Virus record (IMG/VR): IMGVR_UViG_3300033049_000176
Coordinates: 1 to 38,571 of that record
Source of the DNA: a virus
Strand: one strand, 5' to 3'
Length of the DNA: 38,571 nt
Shown: positions 1 to 8,213 of the stretch, piece after piece
Position numbering within the stretch: the first letter of the stretch is position 1
How the letters are laid out: each line of letters starts with the position of its first letter
Made by a program: the position numbers and the translations under genes
The notes under the pieces: model-generated
Databases searched by the model: none
Seen by the model: the letters and a program-made list of their open reading frames with translations, nothing else
Told to the model about the DNA's origin: nothing

Positions 1-1
1 T

Positions 2-325
2 TTACTCACTTGCCCTCAAAAAATCATCGCGCCTTGCATATAACACCACAGCAACACCAATCAAAGCCGCCACGAGTGCAATAACCACGACCCCGGCCAA
101 CACAGATGGTAGCCAACTCACTTGCCCTGACAGGGCATATACGCGGTCTATGGCCATTGCAGTGCCAGCAGTGGCAATGCCGCCGCCCGCCAACCCGCCG
201 CCGCGCATTGTACGCGATTGGCTTAACCGTCCACGTTCACGACGGACGGGCGCGGGGCTTATACTTTCTCGCGGCGCAGTTTTCTGCAAATAAACCTCGC
301 CAAACAATGACAATCGACAGCCCAA
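2..325 (-). CDS. Small membrane protein, holin-like (start uncertain)
   Basis: The reading frame gives 107 residues from a TTG codon; the first ATG would leave 68. The N-terminal part is basic and polar, followed by a glycine/alanine-rich stretch (about residues 40-57) and one strong membrane segment (about 72-97) ending in a charged tail with Arg-Arg-Asp-Asp. I recall this layout (SQSRTMRGGG-type motif, then one C-terminal membrane helix) in holin-like proteins and endolysin tails of alphaproteobacterial phages, so a lysis role is plausible but unproven. It points the same way as the lysis cassette further right but is separated from it by the divergent acr-aca-like operon. No good ribosome binding site precedes either start. 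It ends two bases from the window edge, so it may be the last gene of the phage. Confidence 0.5.
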   Translation of the reverse strand: MGCRLSLFGEVYLQKTAPRESISPAPVRRERGRLSQSRTMRGGGLAGGGIATAGTAMAIDRVYALSGQVSWLPSVLAGVVVIALVAALIGVAVVLYARRDDFLRASE

Positions 326-455
326 TGGATGCGGTTTGAAATGAAAATGGGGAAAGCATGGACAAACAAATCAAAACCAAAATGCTTTCAGTGCCAAACC
401 CCTGGTTATGTGAATTGAAAAAAAAAGAGGGGTGTAAAAAAAGGGAACTATATAC

Positions 456-486
456 TTGACTTGTCCCAAAATCGGGACTATATAAT
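456..486 (+). promoter_or_regulatory. Promoter with internal inverted-repeat operator, putative acr-aca promoter
   Basis: A TTGACT -35 box (456-461) is followed by TATATA at 479-484 (17-base spacer) or TATAAT at 481-486 (19-base spacer). The spacer holds a perfect 5-bp inverted repeat, GTCCC (463-467) and GGGAC (474-478), separated by AAAATC. A dimeric HTH protein bound there would block RNA polymerase. The gene two places downstream encodes such a protein, so autoregulation is the simple reading. Confidence 0.7.
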
Positions 487-519
487 AGGTAAGAGAGACG
501 GGGTTTGCCCGCTCCAGTC

Positions 520-952
520 AGGAGACATAAAAATGAGTAAAACAACTTGGGTACCGCCGTTCGCAGGTGAGGAAGCAGCATGGATGAATAAAATGATAGA
601 AGAAAGGTTAGAAAGGCACGAAAAAGTCGCTATCACTAGCGCGGATAGCCACACAACCACTGGGTGGTTGCTAAAGGCATTTACCCCAGAAACACTATGG
701 TTGTACCCGGGCATTGGGCCACGGCTGGCGGCCATACTACTAAGGGGCAAACTATTTGACTACCCGTTTTACGGGGAACCCCGCGACATGCTGGTTAGGG
801 ACGCCCTAACCAGCATAAACCCAGACTGGAGGTACCGGTTTGCGGTTTCTCTAGAAAAGAGAGTTAAATTGATACGCCTGAACCACACCTGTTACGCTTC
901 AGACGTAAGAGAGAAGGTAGCGGCCATTATGGCAGGAGAAGATAATATATGA
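520..952 (+). CDS. Unknown protein, candidate anti-CRISPR (first gene of HTH-regulated operon)
   Basis: The start is the ATG at 533, because AGGAGA at 520-525 sits at the right distance; the frame is open further up to a TTG at 461, but that lies inside the promoter. The 139-residue product has no signal peptide, membrane segment or motif I recognise. It is mixed acidic/basic and rich in Trp, Tyr and Arg, with predicted helices around residues 12-28 and 120-136. Its stop overlaps the ATG of the next gene by four bases (ATGA). The anti-CRISPR suggestion rests only on context: small, unrecognised, AT-richer than its surroundings, transcribed against the late operon, and followed by an Aca2-like regulator under an inverted-repeat promoter. 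Toxin-antitoxin or another anti-defence role is equally open. Confidence 0.6.
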
Positions 953-1356
953 AAAAAGCATTTTACCAAACGGTGGCGCGAACCCTTAGCTTGTCCCCCT
1001 GTGACATAGCCGAGATCGGAGGGTGGAGAGATGATAGTTTTGCCCGTCGAATTATGCGTGGCAGTGCTAACTTCCCTCAAGATGTTAAATCTGCACTCTT
1101 AGACTTACAGGGTGATGTTGACGCGATTGCGGACATCTTGGTAAGCCAATGTTTAGATGGATACGAATGTGGGATTTTTGTTTTTAAAACTAATAAACAA
1201 TTGCGGGATAATTTCCCTAACCTTCCATGTCGCGGGGATGCTAACGGCGGGTTTGTGGGCGTTTACAATGTGGCGGCAATAAAGGCTAAAGATATTTTAT
1301 TACGGAAATACGGGATTAAAGTGGATATTTTGTTTTTTCACATACAAACAAATTGA
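949..1356 (+). CDS. HTH protein resembling Aca2-type anti-CRISPR-associated regulator
   Basis: This 135-residue protein starts at an ATG overlapping the previous stop. The first ~55 residues look like a helix-turn-helix in which 'LSLSPCDIAEI' forms the first helices and 'DSFARRIMRGSANFP' the recognition part. A helical linker (DVKSALLDLQGDVDAI) follows, then an alpha/beta C-terminal part. From memory this matches the Aca2/DUF1870-like pattern: HTH, 'VPxDVxxxLLDL', then a ~60-residue dimerisation domain beginning with a short beta strand and ending near 'AALYY..G..DLI', here 'AAIKAKDILLRKYGIKVDILFF'. Aca proteins repress their own acr operon through inverted repeats, and one lies in this promoter. 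Alternatives are an antitoxin or a generic XRE regulator. The similarity is recalled, not computed. Confidence 0.55.
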   Translation: MKKAFYQTVARTLSLSPCDIAEIGGWRDDSFARRIMRGSANFPQDVKSALLDLQGDVDAIADILVSQCLDGYECGIFVFKTNKQLRDNFPNLPCRGDANGGFVGVYNVAAIKAKDILLRKYGIKVDILFFHIQTN

Positions 1357-1407
1357 ATTTATTGTAAGGCCCGCGTTTTGAATTCAGGTGAACGCACTTA
1401 TTGAACA

Positions 1408-1752
1408 TCAAAACAACCCAAACCGTTTTTTCTTGACTACCTCATCTATTACAAGCACATCCGTTATAGTTGCACCTTGCACCTCCAGCACGTTTTTCAC
1501 CTCAAGTAACTGCAGTCGGCAATCTTCCCCTGCACTTTGAAGCCGGGTGATATATACCGCTATTTGTGCGTCTGATCTATTTTCGCTAGCGGGCACAATA
1601 GGCTCTACCGTACACTTAAACTGCCCGTTAGTTAGGATTATTGGCCTGTTTACGGCTTTGTTTGTTGAGCAACTGCTCAAGAGCAATGCGGATAGGCTCA
1701 CTATTAGCACACTGATTACTGTCCTGGGCCTGGATAATGGCTTGTTCTGCAT
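1408..1752 (-). CDS. Outer-membrane lipoprotein spanin (Rz1-like o-spanin)
   Basis: The 114-residue product begins with basic residues, a hydrophobic stretch (about 11-26) and a lipobox ending in LLSSC, so it should be lipid-modified at Cys28 and exported. The first 125 bases overlap the end of the i-spanin gene in another frame, the classic Rz/Rz1 arrangement. Spanin pairs fuse inner and outer membranes in the last step of lysis. It is longer than phage lambda Rz1 and is not proline-rich. It is the last gene of the lysis block and converges on the Aca-like gene with about 50 bases between them; no clear terminator is visible there. Confidence 0.75.
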   Translation of the reverse strand: MQNKPLSRPRTVISVLIVSLSALLLSSCSTNKAVNRPIILTNGQFKCTVEPIVPASENRSDAQIAVYITRLQSAGEDCRLQLLEVKNVLEVQGATITDVLVIDEVVKKKRFGLF

Positions 1753-1984
1753 TGTTTAAATCCTCTCTGGCTTGCGATTTGCGCTCACCTTGGCGGGCTT
1801 GACTGGCGATTGTGCCGTCTTTGGCCAACGAAGCGGCTTTAACTTCTTCGATTTCATTTTTAAGCCGCTTATTGGCTTTCATGGTCATATCGTATTTGAG
1901 ATATACGCCGCCAATAATAGCAAAAAGCACAACATAAAAAACTGTCGATCCACCGCCAAAAAATGCTTTTACTAAAGCTTTCAC
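1628..1984 (-). CDS. Inner-membrane spanin (Rz-like i-spanin)
   Basis: I start this at the GTG at 1984, one base after the TGA of the lysozyme gene, so translation is probably coupled; the frame stays open upstream inside the lysozyme gene. The 118-residue product has one N-terminal membrane segment (about residues 13-29), then a long charged helical part with coiled-coil character (KANKRLKNEIEEVKAASLAK and onward). That topology, and the o-spanin gene overlapping its 3' end, fit an Rz-type i-spanin: anchored in the inner membrane, spanning the periplasm and pairing with the lipoprotein. Confidence 0.75.
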   Translation of the reverse strand: MKALVKAFFGGGSTVFYVVLFAIIGGVYLKYDMTMKANKRLKNEIEEVKAASLAKDGTIASQARQGERKSQAREDLNNAEQAIIQAQDSNQCANSEPIRIALEQLLNKQSRKQANNPN

Positions 1985-1985
1985 G

Positions 1986-2780
1986 TCACAAACCCCGTAA
2001 GCAATATTCGCGCTCTTGCGATCTACGCCGGACAAGCCCGCGTACAACGCGCCCGCCAGCCCGCGTCCACCATGCAATGGCTTTACACGCACCTATTATG
2101 TCACCTTTATTAAGTCGCCGTGTGGCAGTAGACTTCCCGGCACTACGAATGCCAATATTATACGCCAATGAGACAAAGGCGTCGGCGCGCATGACTGTGA
2201 GGCGTTCGCGCTTGGTTTGCGCGGTGAAATAGACATAAAGCCCATCTCGGTATTCGGCAATTTCTTTGAGTAACAATTTCTTGCATACTTCATCTGTCTT
2301 GTATTGGCCCGGGCCCGCCGTGCGTGTGTGACCAAAGCAGACCGTCCAACGAGGAGGTTTTGCAATAGTGTCCAAATAACTAACATTCCAAATAGCCGTT
2401 ATGCCTTTATAGTTGGCAAGTTTTTTATTTTCTCCCTCCCAACCAGAAATGAGTGTGAAAGCGACATCATCAAAATCAGGCTTTGGCTTTTCATGAGCCA
2501 AAGCGGGCCAAGCCATAGTAATTATTGCAACAAGCGCACCTATAATAATAATCCTGCGCCGCCAACGGGTTTCAAACTTCTGAACAATCAAACGACCAAA
2601 CACGGTAAATACGGCCGCAATAATTTGGAGCACACTCACAACCCACGGCGTAACATCAATCTCGGACACTAAATAAATAACATCCGGTGCAAACGTGAGA
2701 AATATAAACGCATATGCCCCCCACATAGAATATCCAGTGATGGCCAGTTTCTTCCAATCATCTACAAAGCATTTCATCAT
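1986..2780 (-). CDS. Endolysin: N-terminal holin-like membrane domain fused to GH24 lysozyme
   Basis: The 264-residue protein cleaves the glycan of peptidoglycan. Residues about 103-264 match the phage lysozyme (GH24) pattern: SGWEG with the general acid at Glu115, then YLDTIAKPP with Asp137, and WTVCFGHT with Thr152, followed later by SLAYNIGIRS, STATRRLN and the AGGRVVRGLVRRR-type end. In this subfamily YLDT usually follows soon after WEG, so about ten extra residues seem inserted between Glu115 and Asp137. Residues 77-95 form a hydrophobic segment like a signal-anchor. Residues 13-66 hold two more membrane segments (about 19-38 and 45-65) resembling small alphaproteobacterial phage holins. 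A GGAG-type ribosome site precedes the ATG. Confidence 0.85.
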   Translation of the reverse strand: MMKCFVDDWKKLAITGYSMWGAYAFIFLTFAPDVIYLVSEIDVTPWVVSVLQIIAAVFTVFGRLIVQKFETRWRRRIIIIGALVAIITMAWPALAHEKPKPDFDDVAFTLISGWEGENKKLANYKGITAIWNVSYLDTIAKPPRWTVCFGHTRTAGPGQYKTDEVCKKLLLKEIAEYRDGLYVYFTAQTKRERLTVMRADAFVSLAYNIGIRSAGKSTATRRLNKGDIIGACKAIAWWTRAGGRVVRGLVRRRSQEREYCLRGL

Positions 2781-2792
2781 TTCATCTCTCCT

Positions 2793-3047
2793 CTATTTAT
2801 GGGGAAACCCGAAACCTTTAAAGATAGCCGCACCAATGCCTAAAACAGCGGCGGTAACTACCACCATTAAAATCTTGTTTTGAATGCCTTTGGTGGTTTT
2901 TCGGAGATCACGGGTAAAGACCAAATCAGCGCGCAACTCGTTAATGCTGCCCTGCTTTGTCGTATCGACGCCAAGCTTGCCAAATACTTGCTGTACTGCC
3001 GATGTGGCGGCTCGCTCTGCGATTTCACGCATTTCTTTATCTGTCAT
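2793..3047 (-). CDS. Small single-span membrane protein of the lysis region
   Basis: The ATG at 3047 is chosen because GAGGGG lies just upstream and the tailspike gene ends next to it; a longer frame runs into the tailspike gene. The 84-residue product has a charged, helical N-terminal two thirds (TDKEMREIAERAATSAVQQVF, then INELRADLVFTRDLRKT), followed by one membrane segment (about residues 58-77) and a short basic tail. I recall similar small proteins next to phage lysis genes, some listed as DUF6127-like, with no proven function. It could be an accessory holin or antiholin. Confidence 0.65.
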   Translation of the reverse strand: MTDKEMREIAERAATSAVQQVFGKLGVDTTKQGSINELRADLVFTRDLRKTTKGIQNKILMVVVTAAVLGIGAAIFKGFGFPHK

Positions 3048-3048
3048 A

Positions 3049-5571
3049 TTACCCCTCAACCACGCGAGCAATCCAAGTGAAAGCCCCGCTTTCCAAACCG
3101 CTTTCGTTGTAAATGAGATAAACCCCGTTCGATGAATTATGCACGAGCGGTTCTTCGGCATTAATCGCACCGCCAATCCGCTTATATTCAGCAACCCCGC
3201 CCAAGGTTTTCTGACACCAGAAATACTGGTTTAATGTCCCCTCAGCATTTCCAGCCTTGACGATTTCGCGGGTAACGGCGACACCTGCCGACCAGTTCGT
3301 ACCGTCATATGTGCTAATTCCCGACTCGCCCGCAAAGGCGCTCGCACCTGGGGTGAGAATAAAGCACGTATCACCATTTGCGGGTGTAGGTACATCAGCA
3401 CTGTCCGCAAAAGCAAAATCAACATCTGTGACCGTCGTTGTAATTGTCGGGCTGGCAGATAAATCCCAATCCCATTTTCTCGATGTCGTGGTATTTGGCG
3501 CGGTGAGTGTGATTGTGTCGTAAATACTGGTGTTGTGCGTCCCTATACCTGTTGGCGGCGTTCTAATTGCGCTTTCGCCTTTGGATATGCGGATATGCCC
3601 TATATGCACGGTTCCCGTGCACTGGTTGAGCGAGATTGCCAGCGTTGCCGCGTAACCGTACCCGGTCACAAATTCAAATTCTATCTCTTCATATCCAGCA
3701 GTAACCTGATATTTTCTAGCATATCCGGCTACATTTGATCCAGATGAATAATCATCAGAAGTGCCGTTAAGAATACCAGAAGTGTCATTCTGCCGGGTTT
3801 CGTGATCAATAGAAATCCCGTGATTAACATTACCCGATCCGCCGTTTAACACCAATTCCGTCTGGATTTGATACCGGATATGCGCGGTGTATCTTGTAAA
3901 GGGTCGTACTGAAAACGGTTCAGTGGTTAAACTAGGGCGATTGTTGCCTGTTCTGTAACCCTCCGCGTAAAGTTCAACTTTCGTAGCCGCACCGTTTAGT
4001 GTATTGTTGGCGGTGCGGGCCGCTATATCATTCGCACCTCCAATGCCCTGCAAGGTGTGTACATTACCATTTTGCAAAGTCGGGTCATGCATGAGATTGC
4101 ACGGCCCCAAATTCCGCCAAGGCACAATTCTAACGCCCGCATCATAGGCCGCTTGGCAAATGGCTCTAAAATCTGATGCAGAAACATATGGGGTTGTCCC
4201 CGCATCAGCAACATCCGCATCCTCTGGCGTGAAATGCCCATAGATAATCCCGGTATCTGTACCGGATAAACTACGGACATATGATAAAATTTTCTGCAAA
4301 CGCGCCGGGTCATTATTAGGGTCACATGTGAGCGCCGTCCAGTGCATGGGTTTTGGCCCGTCCACATCTGTAGAATATAAATGGTCACCGCTAAACCCTA
4401 AAGTGCCGTTGATAGAACGGACTTTATCGTATGTGTAATAGTATGCCAAATCAGACGTAGCGCTTCTAAAGCCACCGCGATAAACCGCCCCTGCTACTGG
4501 GTAATTGGCATATTCAGGATGGGTTATTGTCCCGTCAATGATATTCTGCCCCGACACTCTTTTTTCCCCCGTCATAAGCTGCCGTAGCAGCAAGTTTTCT
4601 GCCTGTGCATCTGCGACCATTACTGACTCAGTTGCCGCCAAATCCGGCAAGGCCGCATGATTGACGATCTCGCATCCGTATTTTTCGACCAATGTCCGCA
4701 AATCTTGTGCCGTTAAAACGGGCTGTCCAGAAATGCCCGCATAATTACCTTTACCAACTCTTTCAACCTCCACACCAACAGTAAATGCATGACCAAATTC
4801 AGCCGCAATAGACGCGGCCACGGTAAGGTTGTTTTGATAACCATCGTCGAACATCAAAACCAACGTTGGGCCAGGTGGAGCTTCCCGCGTATATTCGGGC
4901 GTGTCACGGGTGAACAACCGACCAAGACTATCAACAATTCTGTCATAGCCATTATCATCAGCAGCCACATACCCCGCAGTGTCGTCCGTACTGAACGTAC
5001 CTTGATAGCCATCACCCACCGACACACCCCCGCGCAGATGTGCATATATCACATCCGCATCCGCCAAAGCTCGTAAATGCACGTAGGTCTCAAATACATC
5101 ACCTTTGCCGGACATGGTAATAACTGACTTGGCCCCCACAAGCCCAAATTCATTTTCTGCCGTTCCCATCAATATCTTCCCGCTAACATCTTGACCATAA
5201 GGCAATTCAAACGCCACCTGTCCCGGCGGAGCCATGAGTGTGCGGCCAAAATTATCGTCATGCTCCTGGGCAATATAGGTAAGCCGGTCAAGCTGGGCTT
5301 CTATGGTTGCGCCGGGTAATTTCTTTAAATCATTAAAATCTCCGGTCTGCCCGATAACCGTATCGCGCAAGACACTGATTTTGGCACCGGACGCGGGCGC
5401 ACTGGCAAGCTGGATTTGTTTTTTGTCTGTGGACAATGTAGCGGTCGGATCAAGCACCCCGCCGACATAAACCAAAACACCGTCAAGGGCCGGATACGGC
5501 AGATCGCCAAACACTGTGGCGACACCGTCCCCGTCAAATTCGACCAATACAGGTGTGACGACAACCGTCAT
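3049..5571 (-). CDS. Tail fibre/tailspike with polysaccharide deacetylase (NodB-like) domain
   Basis: This 840-residue protein is probably the receptor-binding appendage. Residues 1 to about 110 look like a virion-anchoring N-terminus of the T7 tail-fibre kind (DFNDLKKLPGATIEAQLDRL). Residues about 235-490 carry a NodB-homology polysaccharide deacetylase domain: LVLMFDDG at 237-244 (catalytic and metal Asp), EIVNH at 301-305, and a later IYGHF motif. The usual second metal His four residues after His305 is replaced by Pro309. The remainder has beta-rich, carbohydrate-binding-like segments (about 520-660) and a C-terminal DUF2793-like part. Such enzymes remove acetyl groups from host surface polysaccharide. 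It has its own promoter-like element upstream (5602-5652). Confidence 0.85.
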   Translation of the reverse strand: MTVVVTPVLVEFDGDGVATVFGDLPYPALDGVLVYVGGVLDPTATLSTDKKQIQLASAPASGAKISVLRDTVIGQTGDFNDLKKLPGATIEAQLDRLTYIAQEHDDNFGRTLMAPPGQVAFELPYGQDVSGKILMGTAENEFGLVGAKSVITMSGKGDVFETYVHLRALADADVIYAHLRGGVSVGDGYQGTFSTDDTAGYVAADDNGYDRIVDSLGRLFTRDTPEYTREAPPGPTLVLMFDDGYQNNLTVAASIAAEFGHAFTVGVEVERVGKGNYAGISGQPVLTAQDLRTLVEKYGCEIVNHAALPDLAATESVMVADAQAENLLLRQLMTGEKRVSGQNIIDGTITHPEYANYPVAGAVYRGGFRSATSDLAYYYTYDKVRSINGTLGFSGDHLYSTDVDGPKPMHWTALTCDPNNDPARLQKILSYVRSLSGTDTGIIYGHFTPEDADVADAGTTPYVSASDFRAICQAAYDAGVRIVPWRNLGPCNLMHDPTLQNGNVHTLQGIGGANDIAARTANNTLNGAATKVELYAEGYRTGNNRPSLTTEPFSVRPFTRYTAHIRYQIQTELVLNGGSGNVNHGISIDHETRQNDTSGILNGTSDDYSSGSNVAGYARKYQVTAGYEEIEFEFVTGYGYAATLAISLNQCTGTVHIGHIRISKGESAIRTPPTGIGTHNTSIYDTITLTAPNTTTSRKWDWDLSASPTITTTVTDVDFAFADSADVPTPANGDTCFILTPGASAFAGESGISTYDGTNWSAGVAVTREIVKAGNAEGTLNQYFWCQKTLGGVAEYKRIGGAINAEEPLVHNSSNGVYLIYNESGLESGAFTWIARVVEG

Positions 5572-5601
5572 AACAAATCACTTCCTGGCTGGTGGATGTC
5601 A

Positions 5602-5660
5602 TCTATAACACAGTCCCGGATTGAGCCGCCATTACACCAACATTGGTGTAATGGGAACCA
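5602..5660 (-). promoter_or_regulatory. Late promoter element A upstream of the tailspike
   Basis: Read on the - strand, a palindrome with 10-bp arms and a 2-base centre (5631-5652, core ACCAA-TG-TTGGT) lies 28 bases upstream of a TATAGA -10 box (5602-5607). The same core, flanks and distance recur upstream of the small terminase. There is no good -35 box, so an activator bound at the palindrome (centre about -46) is likely. The expected transcript start leaves about 24 bases before the tailspike ATG. Confidence 0.55.
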
Positions 5661-5669
5661 AAACGAAGC

Positions 5670-8213
5670 TTACGAACCGGACGGCGGAATGATATATCTT
5701 TGCCCCCGTTCCCGCTCCATCCGCTTTTCCATCCGCTCCAGTGAGCCTGGATTGACCCATTCCTGCATCTGAAATAAAACCAGATAATCAAGCGCGGCCT
5801 GCGTATAGAATAAATTGGCGAACGGCGTATGTCCTTTGGCAAACCGCAACGCCTTTGGCCCGACCCTGTCCTCGGTAAACAACGCCCGTGTCATGCCTGC
5901 AAACTCCGTCATGCTACCCGCCGTAGGCCCAAGGGCAGTATCCAAAAACCCGCCGCCGTAGCGGTTATAATCCGCAAAGAAAAAGTCCCCGTATATCCCG
6001 CCGCCGCCGCCTTGCAAAAACGCGGCCATCACGGTCTCGCCTGACATCTCCCTAAGTGTTTTCCCTTTGGCCAATTGCTTGGACTGCATGGCAAAATACC
6101 CCAGGATTGTCGCACCAACAATCATATGAGCCACCGATGCCATAGAATTAAGCCCTGCCGTCCCCTTAAAGCCCGGAATAATTTGCTGGGTCAAAACCGT
6201 CAAAGGAAACGATTTAAACTGCAACATGGTTTCAACAAGCGCACCCCAAACTGTACCTTTCTTGGAGCCAAACCGCAACAGCGCCCGCTCCCGTGCCTTT
6301 GGCTCGGTCATAGCCCGGTCGGCAATATCATTGTAAAACATCCCGAACCGCAATTCCGCTTCCCGCGCAATCGCAGGCCCATTGGTCAAACCTTGCGCCT
6401 TGCCCCATGCCGCCAATTTCTCCGCCGGGGTACGCCCAACCATATCCGGTGTCAAAAGCCGCCCCATATCCAGACCGTCCACATCCGAAGCCGAACCGCG
6501 CACCGCCTGCCACAAGGTTTTATCAATCCCGTAACTCTCAAATGTCGCACGGGTTTCGGCAGGCAATCGCCCCCAGCTCTTATCCGCCATTGTCCCGATA
6601 AATTTACCCAAGCTGGCCCCAACACCATTACGGATCCCGGTTTGCCAAAAATTAAACAGATTGACCTTGTAAAATGATGTGCTTGCCCGGTTCAAAACCC
6701 CGCCCGCACCGTCACTGGCTGCATATCTTTGGATTTGCGCCCCGGCGATCACCCGCACATTCACCCCCAGCAACTCGCCAACCTCGCGCCGCACCGACCC
6801 CTCCAGCCGCGATAGACCGCCGAATAATGATGAATAGCCATTCAGCAAAGGCACCCCGGCCCGCCGCAAAGTCTGCGCCGCAAACGTATTATCACCCATA
6901 GACGACAAAGTCATGCCGCCAAGCTTGGATACAACCTGCAAGGTTTTGACAGCATTGACAAATGTGGACAACCGGACATTTTCAGTAGAACTGGCCACCC
7001 CGGTAATCTGGTCAAATTCCGCTTGACGGCGATTGAAATGCAAAACACTTTCCACCCGGTCAAAACTCTTGGCATTGCCGCGAATGCCCGCCAACATGGC
7101 TTCAAATTTTGCTTGCGGATTAGGGCCGTAAACCCGCATCAATTCGGTATTTCGCGCCGCCAAATCCAGTTGCCGCACAATATTTTCAATCACCGTACCC
7201 TTGGAATAGGCCTGCTTATACGTCCACGCATCGGCGGCAGACTTGAAGTGCAACACCCGTTCTTGCGATACCCGCCGCGCCAGTGAAGCCTTGCCCACAC
7301 TTGGAGCCACATCTTTAAGCGCACCGTCCAAAGCCGTACCGTTCACCCGCTCATGATTACCTGTAATGATATTGGCCCAAACATTATCCAAAAAAGCGGT
7401 ACGGTCTTTAACCCCGGCAAATGTCCGCTCATGTAAAAGCGGCAAGATCGTATCGCGCCACTGCTTTTGTGCGGCCTTGCGCCGGGCCTGGGAATTGGCT
7501 TTACGGTTCGGGTTCAGCACATTTAGATCAGTCCCCTTGAAAAACCCGCCTGCCACCTTGAGCATATCGTGATCTTGCGCGGTGACATATCCGTCAATCT
7601 TGCCAATAAACGCCCCCACTTCATTTTGCGACAATCGCGCCCGCTCCAAATACGGAGCCAGAATTTCAGCGATTTTTACCGCGTCCTTATTCCCGGTTGG
7701 CGCGTCCGAACCGTTATTGATCCGCGATATTTCAATAAAGATATCCCGGCCCAATGCATCATCAGCCCGCCGAAACGCTTTTTGCTTCAACAAAGGCATA
7801 ACCCCGGCCTCTTCCAAGTCCGTAAACATCCCCTGTAACCAGCCCCGGTGCAACTCCCGCGACCTTTGGTCAAGTCCGCCCTGGTTTCCGGCCCGGTCAA
7901 GCCCGGTGCCCACATTCATCGCCTGTAATCTTTGTGTATCGCTCTGGGCGTCAAGCCCGTTCCACCGGACACCCCGCTCCACATCGGCCCGCTTGTCATG
8001 GGCCGCCATATGCTTACGCACCGCAAATTCTTTAAGCTCCTCGACCGTCATTTCGTCGATAATCTCGGTGATCGAGCGGCTGGTATCCGCGCCGGGCTTG
8101 TCCATCCGGGCGCGGGCTTTCTTGGCCACATCATCAACAATGCGCTCTACATCCGCCGCGTCGAATACATCTCCGGCAAATTTAACAAATTGGTCGCGGC
8201 AAGCCTTGGTCAT
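5670..8213 (-). CDS. Large internal virion protein
   Basis: The 847-residue product begins with an acidic helical region (FVKFAGDVFDAADVERIVDDV) and is mainly helical, alanine-rich and basic. Hydrophobic stretches occur around residues 540-560 and 690-720 (MASVAHMIVGATILGYF). The C-terminal ~60 residues (PFANLFYTQAALDYLVLFQMQEW followed by a run of Glu/Arg/Met) recur, as I remember, at the end of large internal core proteins in many alphaproteobacterial podoviruses. Size and position next to two other very large proteins fit the T7 gp15/gp16 group, which is ejected into the host to conduct DNA across the envelope. I see no lytic transglycosylase motif. The start overlaps the upstream 71-residue gene by 32 bases. 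Confidence 0.7.
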   Translation of the reverse strand: MTKACRDQFVKFAGDVFDAADVERIVDDVAKKARARMDKPGADTSRSITEIIDEMTVEELKEFAVRKHMAAHDKRADVERGVRWNGLDAQSDTQRLQAMNVGTGLDRAGNQGGLDQRSRELHRGWLQGMFTDLEEAGVMPLLKQKAFRRADDALGRDIFIEISRINNGSDAPTGNKDAVKIAEILAPYLERARLSQNEVGAFIGKIDGYVTAQDHDMLKVAGGFFKGTDLNVLNPNRKANSQARRKAAQKQWRDTILPLLHERTFAGVKDRTAFLDNVWANIITGNHERVNGTALDGALKDVAPSVGKASLARRVSQERVLHFKSAADAWTYKQAYSKGTVIENIVRQLDLAARNTELMRVYGPNPQAKFEAMLAGIRGNAKSFDRVESVLHFNRRQAEFDQITGVASSTENVRLSTFVNAVKTLQVVSKLGGMTLSSMGDNTFAAQTLRRAGVPLLNGYSSLFGGLSRLEGSVRREVGELLGVNVRVIAGAQIQRYAASDGAGGVLNRASTSFYKVNLFNFWQTGIRNGVGASLGKFIGTMADKSWGRLPAETRATFESYGIDKTLWQAVRGSASDVDGLDMGRLLTPDMVGRTPAEKLAAWGKAQGLTNGPAIAREAELRFGMFYNDIADRAMTEPKARERALLRFGSKKGTVWGALVETMLQFKSFPLTVLTQQIIPGFKGTAGLNSMASVAHMIVGATILGYFAMQSKQLAKGKTLREMSGETVMAAFLQGGGGGIYGDFFFADYNRYGGGFLDTALGPTAGSMTEFAGMTRALFTEDRVGPKALRFAKGHTPFANLFYTQAALDYLVLFQMQEWVNPGSLERMEKRMERERGQRYIIPPSGS

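Noticed and set aside
352-389. 8-bp inverted repeat GAAAGCAT/ATGCTTTC upstream of the acr-aca-like promoter
   Set aside because: The 22-base loop is long, no T run follows on either strand, and the AT-rich context makes chance likely.
461-532. Upstream TTG start for the candidate Acr gene
   Set aside because: The TTG lies within the promoter itself, overlapping the -35 box. The ATG at 533 has a good ribosome site.
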